NCBI GenBank assembly: GCA_013400975.1
Contig: WBMZ01010834.1
Coordinates: 1 to 64,000 of the forward strand
Reading direction: 5' to 3'
Origin: Atrichornis clamosus
Taxonomy: Eukaryota; Chordata; Aves; Passeriformes; Menuridae
Length of the DNA: 64,000 bases
In this document: in pieces, positions 27,447 to 39,982 of the stretch
Numbering within the stretch: the first letter of the stretch is position 1
Layout: every line of letters starts with the position of its first letter
The notes under the pieces: generated by a model
Seen by the model: only the letters and a program-made list of their open reading frames with translations
Told to the model about the DNA's origin: nothing
The model's database searches: none
Program-made: the position numbers and the translations under genes

Positions 27447-28578
27447 GGATCTGTCACCCTTTTTTATATATACACATATCTTATTAGAGACATTTGTCTA
27501 TGGAAAGTTGTCCAGACCTCTGTCCAACAGCTGGCACTTTGCAGCAGCAGTTGCTAAAGGCCTCAAGCCTGCAAAGTAAATTTTAAATATTTCCATGCAG
27601 GACTGTTGCTTTGTTTGAATCATTCAGCTGATTCAGCACTGGAGCCATGGAAAGGCTGATTAATGGTTTGCTTATTTTACAGACTAACAGCCCACAAGTC
27701 AATTGCCCACTAATATTTCCCTGATGAGCACAGGCTTATTTCTGAGTTGCAGTAGGTTGCTGAGAAACTAAACTCCTACGTTCCCAGACTGTTCATGATT
27801 ATGGTAACAACTACATGAAATGGAGTGCCTACTATCATTTTTAAACTTAGCGTGTAGCCCTGTTTATTTACCATAGGTCATAAAGTTGACTGGAAAATTG
27901 CCCAGAATTTAATTTTAGGATGAAAATAATTGTGTGATTACATTCATGGGGGGGAAAAAGAAAAAGAGATTTTTTAATTTAGGGATGAAAGAAACAGAAG
28001 TAAAACATGGTAGGGGAAAAAATGGGGAAAAGAAAGTAATACATTGTATGATTAACATAGGCTGTCGTTACAGTTTGTACAGCAAAATATTATTCTCCTA
28101 AATAATTTTTTTTTACTTTGTCTTTAAATTCAGTAATATTAAATTTTTTTGTTTCTGCTCTCCATATTTTTAAAGTCTTTCAGTGTACAAGTGCAAGCTA
28201 ACCAGTACTACAGAAGATGGCTTTAAAGTTCATTCTAAAGAATGAGATAAAAACACGGCAAAAACATAGAGGTTTTCCCTTTTCATGCGCTGAAAATGAT
28301 GGTTTTATTTATATACTTGTCCAGTGTTTTCAGGGTTTGAAGAAAAATATCTGACTTTCTCTTAGTAAATGCAAAGAGAAATTGAGTATGCAATTTCAAA
28401 GTCAAATGGAAAAGACAGAATGAGGGAGTGGGTCTCATTATTAACATTTTTGGGTTTTTTACAGGTTCCCTTTGTTTAAAAACCTTAGAATTTCTTATAA
28501 GTTAATAGCAATACCAAAATTCCATTTTAAATGCATTTTAAATAGTTCAAACAAACCAGGACGGTGTTTGGTGGTTTT

Positions 28579-28598
28579 CTTGGTTTGGTTTGGTTTTT
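28579..28598 (+). repeat. (GGTTT)n short tandem run
   Basis: About three to four imperfect copies of TTTGG are seen directly; this is low complexity only. Confidence 0.75.
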
Positions 28599-29201
28599 AA
28601 ACATCAACTATTTTGGCTGTATATCAAATGTTTGCCTCCTGAGGCTGTCATTTCAAAAGACAGGGATGGAAAAAAATGCAATTCTCTCTGGAAGCTTACA
28701 GGCTACATTTTAGTCATATTTAAACCAAAAAATCTCTGGTGGAATCCTTGGTCCACTCCCCTCATCATTACCTTCCTCTCTTCCTCACTTTTTGCTAAGA
28801 CTTCTGAGTTCAAGTCCATAAATTTCAATGCTCAGCACAGGCATAGCCCAACAAGGGATTGACTAATATCAGCTCTTTCCATAAACTCGAGGGAACTAAA
28901 GTATTCAGCACTTTGCAGAAGCAGGGCTATAGCTGATTTCTCATTGCTCATTGCTCCTCAATCCTTGCTATAGCAGGGCCAGGATGGGTCCCACACATTG
29001 CATGGTGTTTTATTCCGAAGTCTAAGGAAATCTCAATTATCTCAGGCCTGTTGACCACCCCAGCCATAGAAGAATCATTGAGGCCCTGAAATGCCGTTTG
29101 TCTTTGACAGAAATATTTCAGTCGTGCTCAGAACTGGCACAGAGCTGAGAGCTGAAAGCCGTGGACAGGCAGAATAACTGTTTATTTTAGGAGAAAAATA
29201 A

Positions 29202-29440
29202 CAGACTCATAGATTTGTTTAGGTTGGAAAAGACCTTTAGGATCACCAAGTCTGGCCACTAACAGCACTGACAAGGCCACTACTAAACCATGTCCCTAAA
29301 TGCCACATCTACACATCTTTTAAAAGTCTCCAGTCATAGTGACTCAACCACTTCACTAGGCAGCCTGTTCCAGTGCTTGACAATCCTTTTGGTGAAGAAA
29401 TTTTTCCTACTAGCCAATGTAAATCTCCTTGGTGTAACTT
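29202..29440 (-). mobile_element. Older CR1, 3' segment (left half of a split copy)
   Basis: Minus-strand CR1 relic with its 3' terminus at the left. The plus strand shows GACTCATAGATTTG, then TTTAGGTTGGAAAAGACC, the CCATGTCCCTAAATGCC block, CCAGTGCTTGACAATCC and GGTGAAGAAATTTTTCCTA, all in CR1 3' UTR order. Homology runs to GGTGTAACTT at 29440 and is then broken by a second CR1. The next CR1 words expected after AACTT (GAGGCCATTTCC-like) are found at 31071, so the two pieces are one copy split by a later insertion. 5'-truncated; about 340 bp in total once the insert is excluded. Confidence 0.93.
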
Positions 29441-31070
29441 AGAATTATAGAATCATAGAATTATTTGTGTTGGAAGGGACCTTAAGGATCATGTAGTTCC
29501 AACCCCTTTGTCATGGACAGGAATATCATCCACTAGATCTCATTGCTCAGGGCCCCATCCAACCTATCCTTGAACACTTCCAGGGTAGGGCATTCACAGC
29601 ATGTCTGGGCAACCTGTTCCAGTGCTTCATCACCTCTGAGTAAAGAATTTCTGCTGTATTTTTAACCTAAATTTTCACTCTTTCTGTTTAAAACCATTGC
29701 CCTTTGTCCTGTTACTATCTACAGATATAAAAAGTCCCTCTCCCTCCTTTAATAAGTCTCCTTAAAGTACTGGAAGGTCACAATGAGGTCTCTCTGATGC
29801 CTTCTCTTCTCCATGCTGAACAATTCTAACTCAATAAGCCAGTCTTCATAAGTGTTCCATCCCTCTGATCATCTTCGTGCCCTTCTCTGGACCCATTGTA
29901 GCAGGTCCATGTTTTTCTTGTGCTGAGGATCCCAGAGCTGGTTGCAGAACTGCAGGTGGGGTCTCACAAGGACAGAGAGGCAGAATCACCTCACTTGCCC
30001 TGCTGGCCACTCTTCTTTTGATGCAGCCCAGGACACAATTGACCTACTGGGCTCAGAGTTCAGACTGTTGATTCATGTGCAGCTTTTCAACCACAAGAAC
30101 TCCCAAGTTCTCCTCTGCAGGGCTGCTGTCAATGAGGTTTTTCTCCCAGGAGGTGCCCATGTCCAAGAATGCCCTGACCTAGGTGCAGCCTTTGGACTTG
30201 AACTTGTTAAACTAAATGAGGTTCTTGTGGACCGACATCTCAGGCTCGTCCAGGTCCGACTGGATGGTATCCCTTCCTTCATCACTTAGCTTCATGTCAT
30301 CTCCAAACCTGCTGAGGGTGTGCTTGACCCATTTTCTGTGTCATCGGTGAAGATATTGTAGAGCACCAGTCCCAAGACAGAGCCCTGAGTTCTGCAGACA
30401 TAGAGCCATTGACCACAACTCTCTGTCTGCATCCATACAGCTTATTTCTTACTCACTGAGTAGCCCATCAATCCATGTAATGTGGAAACATATCAAAAGT
30501 CTTGTGGAAATCTAGACAGTTGATATCTGTTGGTCTTCTCTTGTCAACATCACTCCATCACAGAAGGCCATCAGTCTGGTCAGGCATGATTTGCACTTGG
30601 TAAAGCTGTGCTGGCTGCCTCAGGTCACCTCTTTGCCCTTTTTGTGCCTTAGCAGATCTTCTAGGAGGATCTGCTCCATGATCTTCCCAGGCACAGAGGT
30701 GAGGTTCACTGGTCTGTGATTCCACAAATCTTCCTTCTCCTCTTTGTAAAAATAGAAGTGGTGTTTCCTTTTTTCCAGTCACCAGTGACTTTGCCTTGAC
30801 TTTTCAAACGTGATGGAGAGTGGCTTGTCAACAGCCTCAGTCAGTTCCCTCAGGACCCTGGGGTGTATCTCATCAGCTCCCACAGACTTGTGGCTATTCA
30901 GCTTCATCAAGTGGTTCTGAACCTGCTCTTCCCTTATATGGGGAGGGACTTCCCTGCTCCTATAGCTACCCATAGCATCAGGGACTTGAGAGACAGGGGA
31001 AGACTGACTGTTAGTGGAGACTGAGGCAAAGAACTGAGTACCTCAGACTTCATATCAGTCCTCACGTCCT
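29441..31070 (-). mobile_element. Younger CR1 LINE (about 1.63 kb) nested inside the older CR1
   Basis: Minus-strand CR1 with an intact-looking 3' end at the left: the complementary strand ends in tandem ATTCTATGAT/ATTCTATAATTCT units typical of CR1. Reading 5' to 3' on minus it covers the end of the endonuclease-to-RT linker and most of the reverse transcriptase: IHPRVLREL at about 30836-30862, LDFHKTFD (catalytic A box) at 30492-30515, FGDD in place of the usual FADD at 30296-30307, then the C-terminal region and 3' UTR. The A box and the FGDD box lie in different frames, another frameshift lies near 30775, and stops occur, so no protein can be made. The 5' end is truncated at 31070, where the host CR1 resumes. 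I see no target-site duplication, which is common for CR1. Confidence 0.95.
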
Positions 31071-31170
31071 GAGGTCATTTCTTCTTGTGCTTTCTCTTTT
31101 TACCTGGGAGATGAGACCAACTTCCACCTTCCTACAACACCTTTTCAGATAGTTGTAGAGAGAGATAAGG
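31071..31170 (-). mobile_element. Older CR1, 5' segment (right half of the split copy)
   Basis: The plus strand resumes with GAGGTCATTTCTTCTTGTGC, then TTACCTGGGAGATGAGACC, CTACAACACCTTTTCAG and AGTTGTAGAGAGAGATAAGG. This is the CR1 continuation that should follow the AACTT at 29440. Homology ends at about 31170. Together with 29202-29440 it forms one older copy interrupted exactly between these two points. Confidence 0.92.
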
Positions 31171-33208
31171 GAACCGATATGCTCAAATCTGGAAATGATG
31201 GGAGTGTGACATGAAGGATTTCCATGAAGTACCATTTGGCAGTTAAAGCACTGAGGAATTACGTGCATTAATTACATCTGAATCACTAACCGTAACATGA
31301 CACACCATCAAAACCAAGGATTGCCAAGAGGATTGATTTTCAAAAGCTGTAAGTTTCTAGGAGCTCAGCTTCTGCGAAGTGTCAGAAAAACAGAAACTGG
31401 GAAAAATGGGGACATTCCAACCATCAAATCTTCAGGAATTGTTAGCCATCTGTTCTGAGATAAATGGATGATTCACTTCTCATTTGTCATCTGATCTACA
31501 ACCCCATCATTACCACAGCCACCCCTCAAGAAATGAGCAAATTAGTAATAAATCTGTATTTTAAACAGGAAATGATTCTTCATCTGGGGATGTCTAAAAA
31601 AGAAACAAGCTGCTGTCTTCCAAACAGCACGTAGTGAAACGACTGTGCTCCTCAGTCATCCCTAGAGAAGTTTAATGGCTTGACTCTGCTGACTTATTGT
31701 CATTATGAGATCTACTGGGGCTGGGGCAGGTTGTGAAGTTAATGTTCTACAAGGCAGATGGAGATGAAACGGTTTACATTTGGGCTCTGGGGTGTGAAGA
31801 GAAGCATCAGGGACACTGACCTTGTTTCTACAGAGATTTTTTTTGCCTTGCAATAGTTTCTGGCTGCAGATTGCAGCCTCTCTGCTCCTGATGTACCAAG
31901 GGACAGAGCCAGGCCATGTAGGACAAATACCATGGCTACTCAGCTCAACAGAAAGCAAATTAACTTATAAAAATCTCTTTCCTCTGCCTCCCCTTCAAAA
32001 AATTTTGTGCTTCCCTGACATACAGGGAAACAGAAAAGACATATGGATAATCTCAATGAGATAAACAGATTCTAACAACAAAGGACAAGGTAGGGGATAG
32101 AGGCAATCATTTGATTATGTGGTATTTCTGCAAATGGTAGGTGTCTGCTATCAATTAAAAAGGGCAGAGCTGGAGTGAAACAGAGCAATTTCCTTGCTTG
32201 TAAATAGTGATGGCAAAAATAACCTTGAACCTAATCTCTCTCTTGCACAAATCTTGCATGAAACAGTAAGTGTTTTGAGGTGGATTGAGCATCATCCTGC
32301 TTAATTTGCAGATATGGGTCTTTTCTCTGCTTGTGTTAAGTTTCCTCAGTGGATGAAAGCATCAGTCATTCAGCAGCTTTATAAAATGGGAGACACATTC
32401 TGCTGAGGGGTGATCCTCTATTAAGGACTTGTCGCTCATCATAGCACTTAGATGTCATCATTATGCCATATTTATGTGGCACCTCTTGAATATTTTCCTG
32501 GGTGGCATCTTACAAATAAAGTCTTTAGGGTAAGCTTGTGTCTTCCTACAGCTTGATGATATCAAGTAAATTTAAAATGCAGGTGATAAAATACTAACAA
32601 TAGACAATTAGCCCAAATACTTTTAGGCATTGGTGAAATGTGAGTCAATTTTTTTTTTTTAGAAAAAGCATAATGCTCTCATTCAAAAAAAACCCCAACA
32701 ACTAAAACAACCAATCTAAGATCTGTTTTCTGAACTGACAAAATACTATTTTCAAAATACATCTTTAACCTTTTAGAAAGGTGTCAGAACAAATAGCATA
32801 ACAACCATGCAACCATAACAACCAAAAATTTTAAGTAAGACACAGGCCTTTTTGACAAATAATCTGATTAATAATGAGAATAAAACACCATGCAATGTGA
32901 TGGATTCTTAATTTCTGAAAGTTAGTAGTCAAAAATGCATTCAAAATATAAGTTTTAATTGAATGCAAGCTGAAGGAAAAAAACGGTTGCAATATCACAG
33001 TTTGTGATAAAAAGAATAGCAACTCAATCGTTCCTGGTAGACTGGGAATCTGTAGAGAAGCACAATATTGCTAGATGCTAGTTTTATTAAAATGCCCTTT
33101 GTCTACAAAGCCTGTTTCAGCTGCCTTTGCTGTCATTGACCCATGTATGACTCAGCACCCTTTTCAGACTACAGTATTTTATAATAAGGTTTTCCCCCAA
33201 AATTGTCA

Positions 33209-33285
33209 ACAGAAATATTTCTTTTTTTTTCTTTTACTTCTTTTACTTCTCATTTTTCTCTTTTATTTTACTGCATTTAAACATG
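33209..33285 (+). repeat. T-rich polypyrimidine tract
   Basis: TTTCTTTTTTTTTC and TTTTACTTC units repeat imperfectly, with only a few A interruptions, over about 75 bases. Low-complexity sequence. Confidence 0.75.
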
Positions 33286-33801
33286 CTACTAGGCTGCTCT
33301 TAACTTCATTGCTCCTTTGGCATTTCTCTATGTGTAAGGTTCTTAGGTCCAAAGATTTTGCTCAAGTTTTTATCTATTTTAAAAAATTGATAGTATTACA
33401 AGTTTGGGCATGTTAGCATAATCTTTTTTTTCCTGACAGAGACACTCTGCCAATGGCAATAAAATTTTCTGGTTCAGTTCAGGAACTGATCTGAACCCAC
33501 TTATTCAGTCCATTGGATTACTCATGTGAAAAACCCCCAGACAATTCTCTAGGTCTAAACCACATGTGTAGAGAGCAGAGCTGAGTCCTGAATGAAGAAA
33601 CATTTCAATAGGGATTCATTTTCATTCATTTCTGAATACTGTCCCTTTGTCTCAATCTGAAAAAAACCCTTTATAAACTCCTGAGTAAACTCTGACTGGT
33701 TGCTCCTCAGAATGCTTTTATCTTGTTTTGTGGGAAAAGAATTTGTGGTTTTGAGTTTTGGTAGAAACTTTGATATGTGTTTTCCAGCTGGGATTTTTAA
33801 A

Positions 33802-33822
33802 TACACACACACATACACACAC
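33802..33822. repeat. Interrupted (CA)n microsatellite
   Basis: CA dinucleotides interrupted once by AT, seen directly. Short and of no evident function. Confidence 0.85.
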
Positions 33823-36054
33823 TGCTTTCTGCTTCATCACTTTACTCTGACAGTTCTGGAACCGCCAGACTCTAGGTGATCAAAACTTGCGACATAACAC
33901 TTCATGGAGGTGAGACAGATTAGAGACAACTGTTACAGCTCAATAGAGCTGCACAGGCAACTGTATCTCTCTGACATTTCCTCTGCTTTTAATTTTAGCA
34001 TCACTTTTCCCAAGCAAGTTTGGAATTGCATCGGTTTATGTTGATGGCAGTTGAGCTATGCAAAATTTTTATTCTCAAATACAACTTTCACTAGAAGCAT
34101 GACCTGGAGCCATTTCTTGCACATTTTCCTAATTGCATAAATCACTCGAATGAGCTTCTACAACACACATTTCTCAGTAGTGCCATGAGAACCTCACAGT
34201 TTCTCAAGAAGTCAGTTGAGACAAAACACAACAGCTTTTGAGAAATGCTAAGGAAGGAGAAAGGAGATGCGAGTACAGGAAATAATGAAGGGCTTAATGA
34301 AGACTTAGTAAGAAGTTCTCATCATATTTTATTTTAATATCAGTGTGGGTAGCCTAGTTACTCTATGAACATAATTGAACAAACTGAAAAATCATAAGAA
34401 AGAGTTTAATTCTCACAGGGCTAATTAAATCCATGGACTTCATTTTAAAAAGCTGCACTGAAACAACGAGCCCAGCAAGATATCAAGCTGGAATTAGACA
34501 TTCACAGCATGTTAGAAAAAACTAACCACAATTTTGAAATGGACAGAAACTCTCCTGGTTGAAGGGATATCCCAGCCTCGAACACCTGAAACTACAGAGC
34601 ACCTTAGCATGGTGGCAACTTTCATATTAAGAGTCATGTTCTAGTTCGTAATTTGAATTTCCAAGTTTGAAGTGAAGTTCAAAAGTTAGTGAAAAATCTG
34701 TGTGCCTTTTGATGCATATGATCAGCTAGCTGCCAGCTCCTGCCTTGGGTCCCTATTGTACAGTCTGTTCTTCTGGGGGAACTGATAAAAGCTACTCTAC
34801 TTCAAGAAACAGGACTGCTACTGCTAGCCAGGGTGGCATCAGTTATGTTGCTATGAGGTCTAGGTATTCATTTGGACAACTAAATTCCTTACAATTGAAT
34901 GAAATGGATACCTACAAACTGATTAGCAGCAATTCATCAAAAGCCTAAATCTGTAGAAGGCAAGAGAGACATGAAGGAAAAATATATATTTTCCAAAGCC
35001 AAGGAGAATATCTTCACAACCTGTCCTTAGAACCATCGCTCTAAGACTTGCACCTCAAACATATGTGCTCTCAGCCGTTTCCAACACAGACAATGTCTCT
35101 GCTATGAAATTTTTGCTCTCTGGTCTTACTGCAGCAACTATCTGCAGAGAGGCTGACACTGGAAGGCAGTGCTGCCACAGTACGTCAGACTTCCTCATCT
35201 TTGCAATGTGTCCACCTGATGCTCCTATATTTGTGAAAATATAAATGACATTGAGCAAGGCTGGTGTTGCACTGCCCGCTACTTTCTGTGTTAAACAGCA
35301 TTGCTGAGAGCAGCTATTTAGTAGAAGAACTGACAGTGACTTGATCCTGACCACTGACCACTGATAAATTCAGTGCAGAGGAAGGCTGAGTAACACATGT
35401 AGAGCCACAAACACAGAAGTGAAAGCACTAGTGGGTTTGTCGGAAGCCTTTACAGACTGCTAGATGTGAACATATTTCCCTTTTGTCAAGCAAGTGAAGG
35501 CAGAGCATATTGATACTTTCAAATTGTTCTTCCTAGAAATTAGTCTGTAAGTGTTGGGTGGTGTGGGGTAACTAGGGCGACTAGTCGCTTTGCAGTTCAC
35601 ATACACCTGCTAGCATAACTTTCAGTAAATGTCTGTAAAATATTATGGATGCAAGTTAATACAGAAATGGCAGAGCAATTGTGTTTCAGTTAGTATTTAC
35701 ACAGTTGTTAACAATCAGTGACCAGTTTTCCTCACCAGTTCTCCTAGTTCTATGACTGAAATGTGGTTATCTTTTAAACAGGTGTCTTTAACTAGAAGGC
35801 AGCATATATGTATAAAGGAACAGAGGCAGATCCCCTTAGAAATGAAATGCAATATCCCTTAAGGGAAAGATTAAATTTCATCAAGTGGAGTTTTTTAATT
35901 GCCATAACTATAAACTCCAGATTCCAGATTGGTGTAACTTTCTACTGAAGTATTTTGAAATTTCCTGTAAAAGACAAGACATGAAAAACACACTAGATCC
36001 ATTAACCAATATTTTGTTTAGGGGATTTTCTATGTTTTCTTCTTAGGCATGCCA

Positions 36055-36230
36055 TAAAATCATATAACCATGAAATGGCCTTGGTTGGAAGGGACCTGAA
36101 AGGTCATCTAGTTCCAACACCCCTGCCATGGGCAGAGATACCTTCCACTAGACTAGTGATTGCTCAGAGCCCCATCCAGTCTGGCTCTGAAACTTCCAGG
36201 GAGGGGGCACCCACAACTTCCCTCAGCAAC
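36055..36230 (-). mobile_element. CR1 3'-end fragment
   Basis: Minus-strand CR1 tail. The plus strand shows a degenerate terminal repeat (AATCATATAACCATGAAATG), then GGTTGGAAGGGACC, AGGTCATCTAGTTCCAACA, CCCTGCCATGGGCAGAGA, TGCTCAGAGCCCCATCCAG and CTTCCAGGGAGGGGGCACCC. Homology breaks near CAGCAAC at about 36228. The order and wording match the CR1 copies at 57.5 kb and 29.4 kb. Heavily 5'-truncated, with no coding remnant. Confidence 0.92.
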
Positions 36231-39200
36231 AGACATATAGTAATTTAATCACCTAGTTGTCTTGCAACCCATCCTCTTAATAAACTCCCTAAGCTTGAAC
36301 ATCTGTTCTTCCTCTAGTTTTCTGAACTTAGCTCTCTGTCCATTTTTTTGCATGGTCACAGTCACACAGAGTGAATATCAGTACCACCAGGACATAGAAA
36401 CCTTGACCTTCTTTAGGAACTGAAAATGACATCACATATTCCCAATTCATCACTATTGAAGAGCTGTAACACATTTTCCAATGAGGACATCTTTGACACA
36501 GCAGTTTAAAATTCCTGTAAACTGAAGAAAGAAGAACCTTAGATACAGGAAGACGGTATTTTATTCTTGTTCTCCATTCTAGTTTGCTTGATTAAACTGT
36601 GTGAAGTTTGCTGGTCTGGAGTAACTTCCAACTTTTCAGTGCCTGGGTGATCTGCAGAGAAAAGAGAAACATTATCCTGCATCAAAAGCAACCTTGTAAT
36701 GGTTGTAAATAGATCAAAAGACTACAAGGTAAATTTGACTGATAGTCTTGGCTTGGCTGAAGATATGATATTCTAATTTGAAAAAAAAAAGAGAAAGCAT
36801 AGAAAACTTTTATCCTGCCTAACAAGGTATCATGAATCTAGTTTTGTGCAAAGCCATTAGTGATGGCAGAATGTCTATACAATATACTAGAATGTGTAAT
36901 TTTAAAGGTAGTCATAACTGAAACAGAAAATATGCTTGCAGAAGTAAGGTTTTACATGGTTATGATTTTTTTTTTAAATCATCATGATGGGCTAAACCAT
37001 CTATCAGATAGATCGGTGACACCACTATATCGAGTGTAATAGTTGATCTTATAAAACCTATCTTGTCCCAGAGGTCTTATTGCTCTCATACGATCAAGCC
37101 ATTGCTGTTGCAACAAGATACCAAGAAAAGGTTATTCACAGAGGAAATATCCAAAAGAGAGTTTGAGGATAAAGCTGAAAGGGCCTTTACTGTATCCTAA
37201 CACAGATGGCATCCAAGAGAAATGCTCATCTGCTTGATCCAAAAGACAGCTTGTCCGTATCGAACACATTTTTTTCCATAGTGCCCACGAACTGCATTTC
37301 GGTATGTGCATTATGGCAACATTACTCACACTCAAGGGTCTAACAATAGTCAGGTATTAGCCAAAAGTGAATGATTTTTCAGTTGGACTCTCACTGGAGC
37401 CGGAAAGAGAAATTTGTGGTTACAAGCGCTGACTAAAAGACGCCAAGGGATAGGGACAAGGTCCTTGAAATTCACTGGTTCAGTTTTAGAGGTGAACCTT
37501 AGTGCCTGGCCCCAAATGGAGATCTGTCAGCAGAATTAGAAATTAATCTTTTCTGGGAAGGAAATCTGGGGGAGCTGGGTAGCTGTTTAGGTAAATGTGC
37601 CCTTCGGGTGGTATGGAAATGCTCCTGGGGATCCTGAAGTCTGCTGCAGATGCACAGTGGCAACGGTGTGCTTGAGGCTGCTCTCACCGGCGTTTCCTCT
37701 GCCCTGCAGCCCATTCACCACCCTGCCTATGGGGTCGTCAGATTTCAATCTCCAGATCTAAAATAGAAGGACCGACATGGGAAGAGCAGCTCTACTTGCC
37801 AGAGCAGCTTCTCATTCTCAACAAGACAATGTTTTCCAAGCCAATGTCATTCTGCATTCATTGTCCGTTTTACTGAGGTTTTGCAAGATTACAGTCTCCT
37901 AAGCAAATCTCTCCCTCCTTGTTGTTGCAAAGTTCTCTCTTTTTAAGAGATGTTCTCTGAAATACACTGGTATGCCATGCTTCATTTTTATAGGGAAAGT
38001 AGGCTTTGAAATCCATGGTGGTTAGAGTTGTTCCTGGTTTATTCTGTCAGACTACTGAAATACCTTCTGAAGAAAAAGAGTAGACTCATACAGATATTTT
38101 ATACCCCCAAATAATTGCATCACTGCAAATTAAAAAAATTCCAGTGGTCCTCAACTGTTAATCCTGCAGTAATTCTCAGACTGGTCATTAAGCACACTCT
38201 TCTGTACATGTTTTTAACCTAAATATTGTTGATTTTGTCATGAACTCTACCTTGAAATAATGGACAGTTTATAATGCAGCAGTGTAATAAACCATATATA
38301 TTTAAGGTATTTTAGAAAAACTGATATTCTCTTGCTTAAACATGACAACCAGCAGCTTTAACATCACTGAGAGAGGAACACTCAGTATTCAAATAAATCA
38401 CAAATATATCATGTAAGTGGCCTGGAAATATTGAGCAACAAAATACTTAGTTTGATGAGATTGGACTGAAATATTCCCAAACTCTAGCACTTGCTTCAGG
38501 GTCTGCCTCACTTGCACAGGCTTGACCTCTGATGTATCTTTGAATCCTGGCTTTCTCTTCTCCCAAGTTTTTCGTTTCCCTCAGGCTGTATAAGGTGCAG
38601 CATGCCAGTCTTCACCCATCTCTTCTACTGTTTCTTCTGTGGAAACCTGAAGGCTTTTCCTCTGGCACTGTGCAACAGAAAAAGTAATCCAGGATATTTG
38701 CTACATTCTACCTTCCAGAGGCTCAGAGATTTTGCGGAAGGCACCTACTGCTTCACACAGGAATAAATCAGGTACATTTAGACACAGTGGGGTAGAATGT
38801 CAGGGCACATAGACAGAATCTCACAGGAGAGGGGAACCACTGGTGGGAACCTGCAGCTGGAGCCACTGGGAGGACCAAATCCTGTGGTGGTGATCACAGA
38901 AGGCTCAGTGGGGTCTGCGTCAAACTCCTCACTTGCTCAGGAGGCATCTAAACTACAGCAAAACAGGAAGCTACACGCAGCACTTGTAACACAGAAAGAG
39001 GAAATACTTAAACACATCTAAAAGCACAGTTAAACAAATTAATGGAAATAATATTCTGAAGTAAAATTTATACATGTCTGAACATTTCCATGACAGATGA
39101 GCTCAGTTTGCAAACCAAAGTCTGAGGTTTTCAGATTCAAATTACATGTGAGCTTGACAATAAACCTACATCCTTTTTCCAGCTTATATTCTTGTCAGAA

Positions 39201-39759
39201 ACAACATGAGCTCAGAAATCAGAAAAGATGGCACATATTGGTGGCAACTCCTGACATACAAACACATCTCAGCTGATTCTGTTACAGGCAGCAACTTTTG
39301 TTTATAAATTTTATAGATGTGATATGGGAAAGTGTGCCTAGAAGACAGGAGAAGGAGCAAACACAAGCCACTGTTACTCATCTGCTTTTGCAGAAGATAA
39401 TAGGCAGGTCAGTAAACTCCCACAAATTCGTTACTCTGGGGAGTATTTAACTAATGGAAAAAAGGGAAGAATTGGGTTCATTGGTATAGTATCCAGGACA
39501 GAACAGCAACAATGTTGCATACATCTCAGTTGTCCAAGATTTTTACTTTTATTTATTCTTATACCACCATGTCCTTTTGCATTTCCATTTGTGTACTTGT
39601 ACGTGCTGAAAAACAGTTGCAAAATCAAGGGCTTGCCTTTGCTGTGTAGTTAAAAGCAATTTGTCTCTAGTTTTGTGGATTTACAGCATACTGCAAAGGG
39701 GCTATGTTTTGAGATTCAAAAGTACTGATTGTCTTCTACTTTCTGAGTATAGGATTCCT
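36231..39759. other. Non-coding stretch, no recognised gene or repeat
   Basis: No gene is recognised. A 74-codon plus frame (38797-39021) reads smoothly as a mixed polar peptide but has no recognisable domain, no convincing splice context and a length compatible with chance. A short palindrome, ATCTATCAGATAGAT, lies near 37000-37014. Confidence 0.55.
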
Positions 39760-39982
39760 TGTGGGTATTTCATAAGAAAGAAAGTTTTTAATACTGAGAA
39801 TATTCATTCACAAACCATCTTGCCCAGGGATGTAATGGAGTCCCTTTCACTGAAGGTTTTCAAAATGTGGCTGGGTAGGGTGCTGCGTAACCTCACCCAG
39901 GCTGTATTCCCATAAAAGGTTGGACCGAGCAATCTTTTGAGGTCCCTTCCAGCCTGGGTTGTCCAATGGTTTTGTGGTTCGC
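39760..39982 (+). mobile_element. CR1 LINE 3' end, plus orientation
   Basis: One of only two CR1 copies in the window on the plus strand. It begins within the C-terminus of the CR1 polymerase: FIRKKVFN near 39768, then LPRDVMESLSLKVFKMWL from about 39820, corresponding to the CR1 pattern IRKKFF...LPREVV..PSLEVFKARL. The 3' UTR follows, with GGTTGGACCGAGCAATC and GAGGTCCCTTCCAGCCTGGG, ending in a degenerate terminal repeat (CCAATGGTTTTGTGG). The copy is strongly diverged, 5'-truncated and non-functional. The conserved coding segment explains the open frame found here. Confidence 0.9.

Larger units (their letters stand above)
25513..29201. other. Non-coding stretch with a tandem duplication and pyrimidine tract
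   Basis: No gene is recognised. The stretch contains a pyrimidine-rich run (27167-27229), an exact 32-bp tandem duplication (27383-27446) and a TTTGG run (28579-28598). Open frames reach 104 codons (plus 26961-27275) and show only low-complexity serine/phenylalanine-rich translation over the pyrimidine run. Confidence 0.55.
31171..36054. other. Non-coding stretch, no recognised gene or repeat family
   Basis: No gene is recognised. A T-rich pyrimidine run (33209-33285) and a CA run (33802-33822) are present. The longest frame is 113 codons on plus (33075-33416); its middle is poly-phenylalanine/leucine from the pyrimidine run and is not convincing as a protein. I saw no CR1 or LTR similarity. 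Confidence 0.55.

Noticed and set aside
30073..30289. Overlapping open frames on both strands near 30 kb as host genes
   Set aside because: They are out-of-phase readings of the CR1 polymerase inside the nested element.
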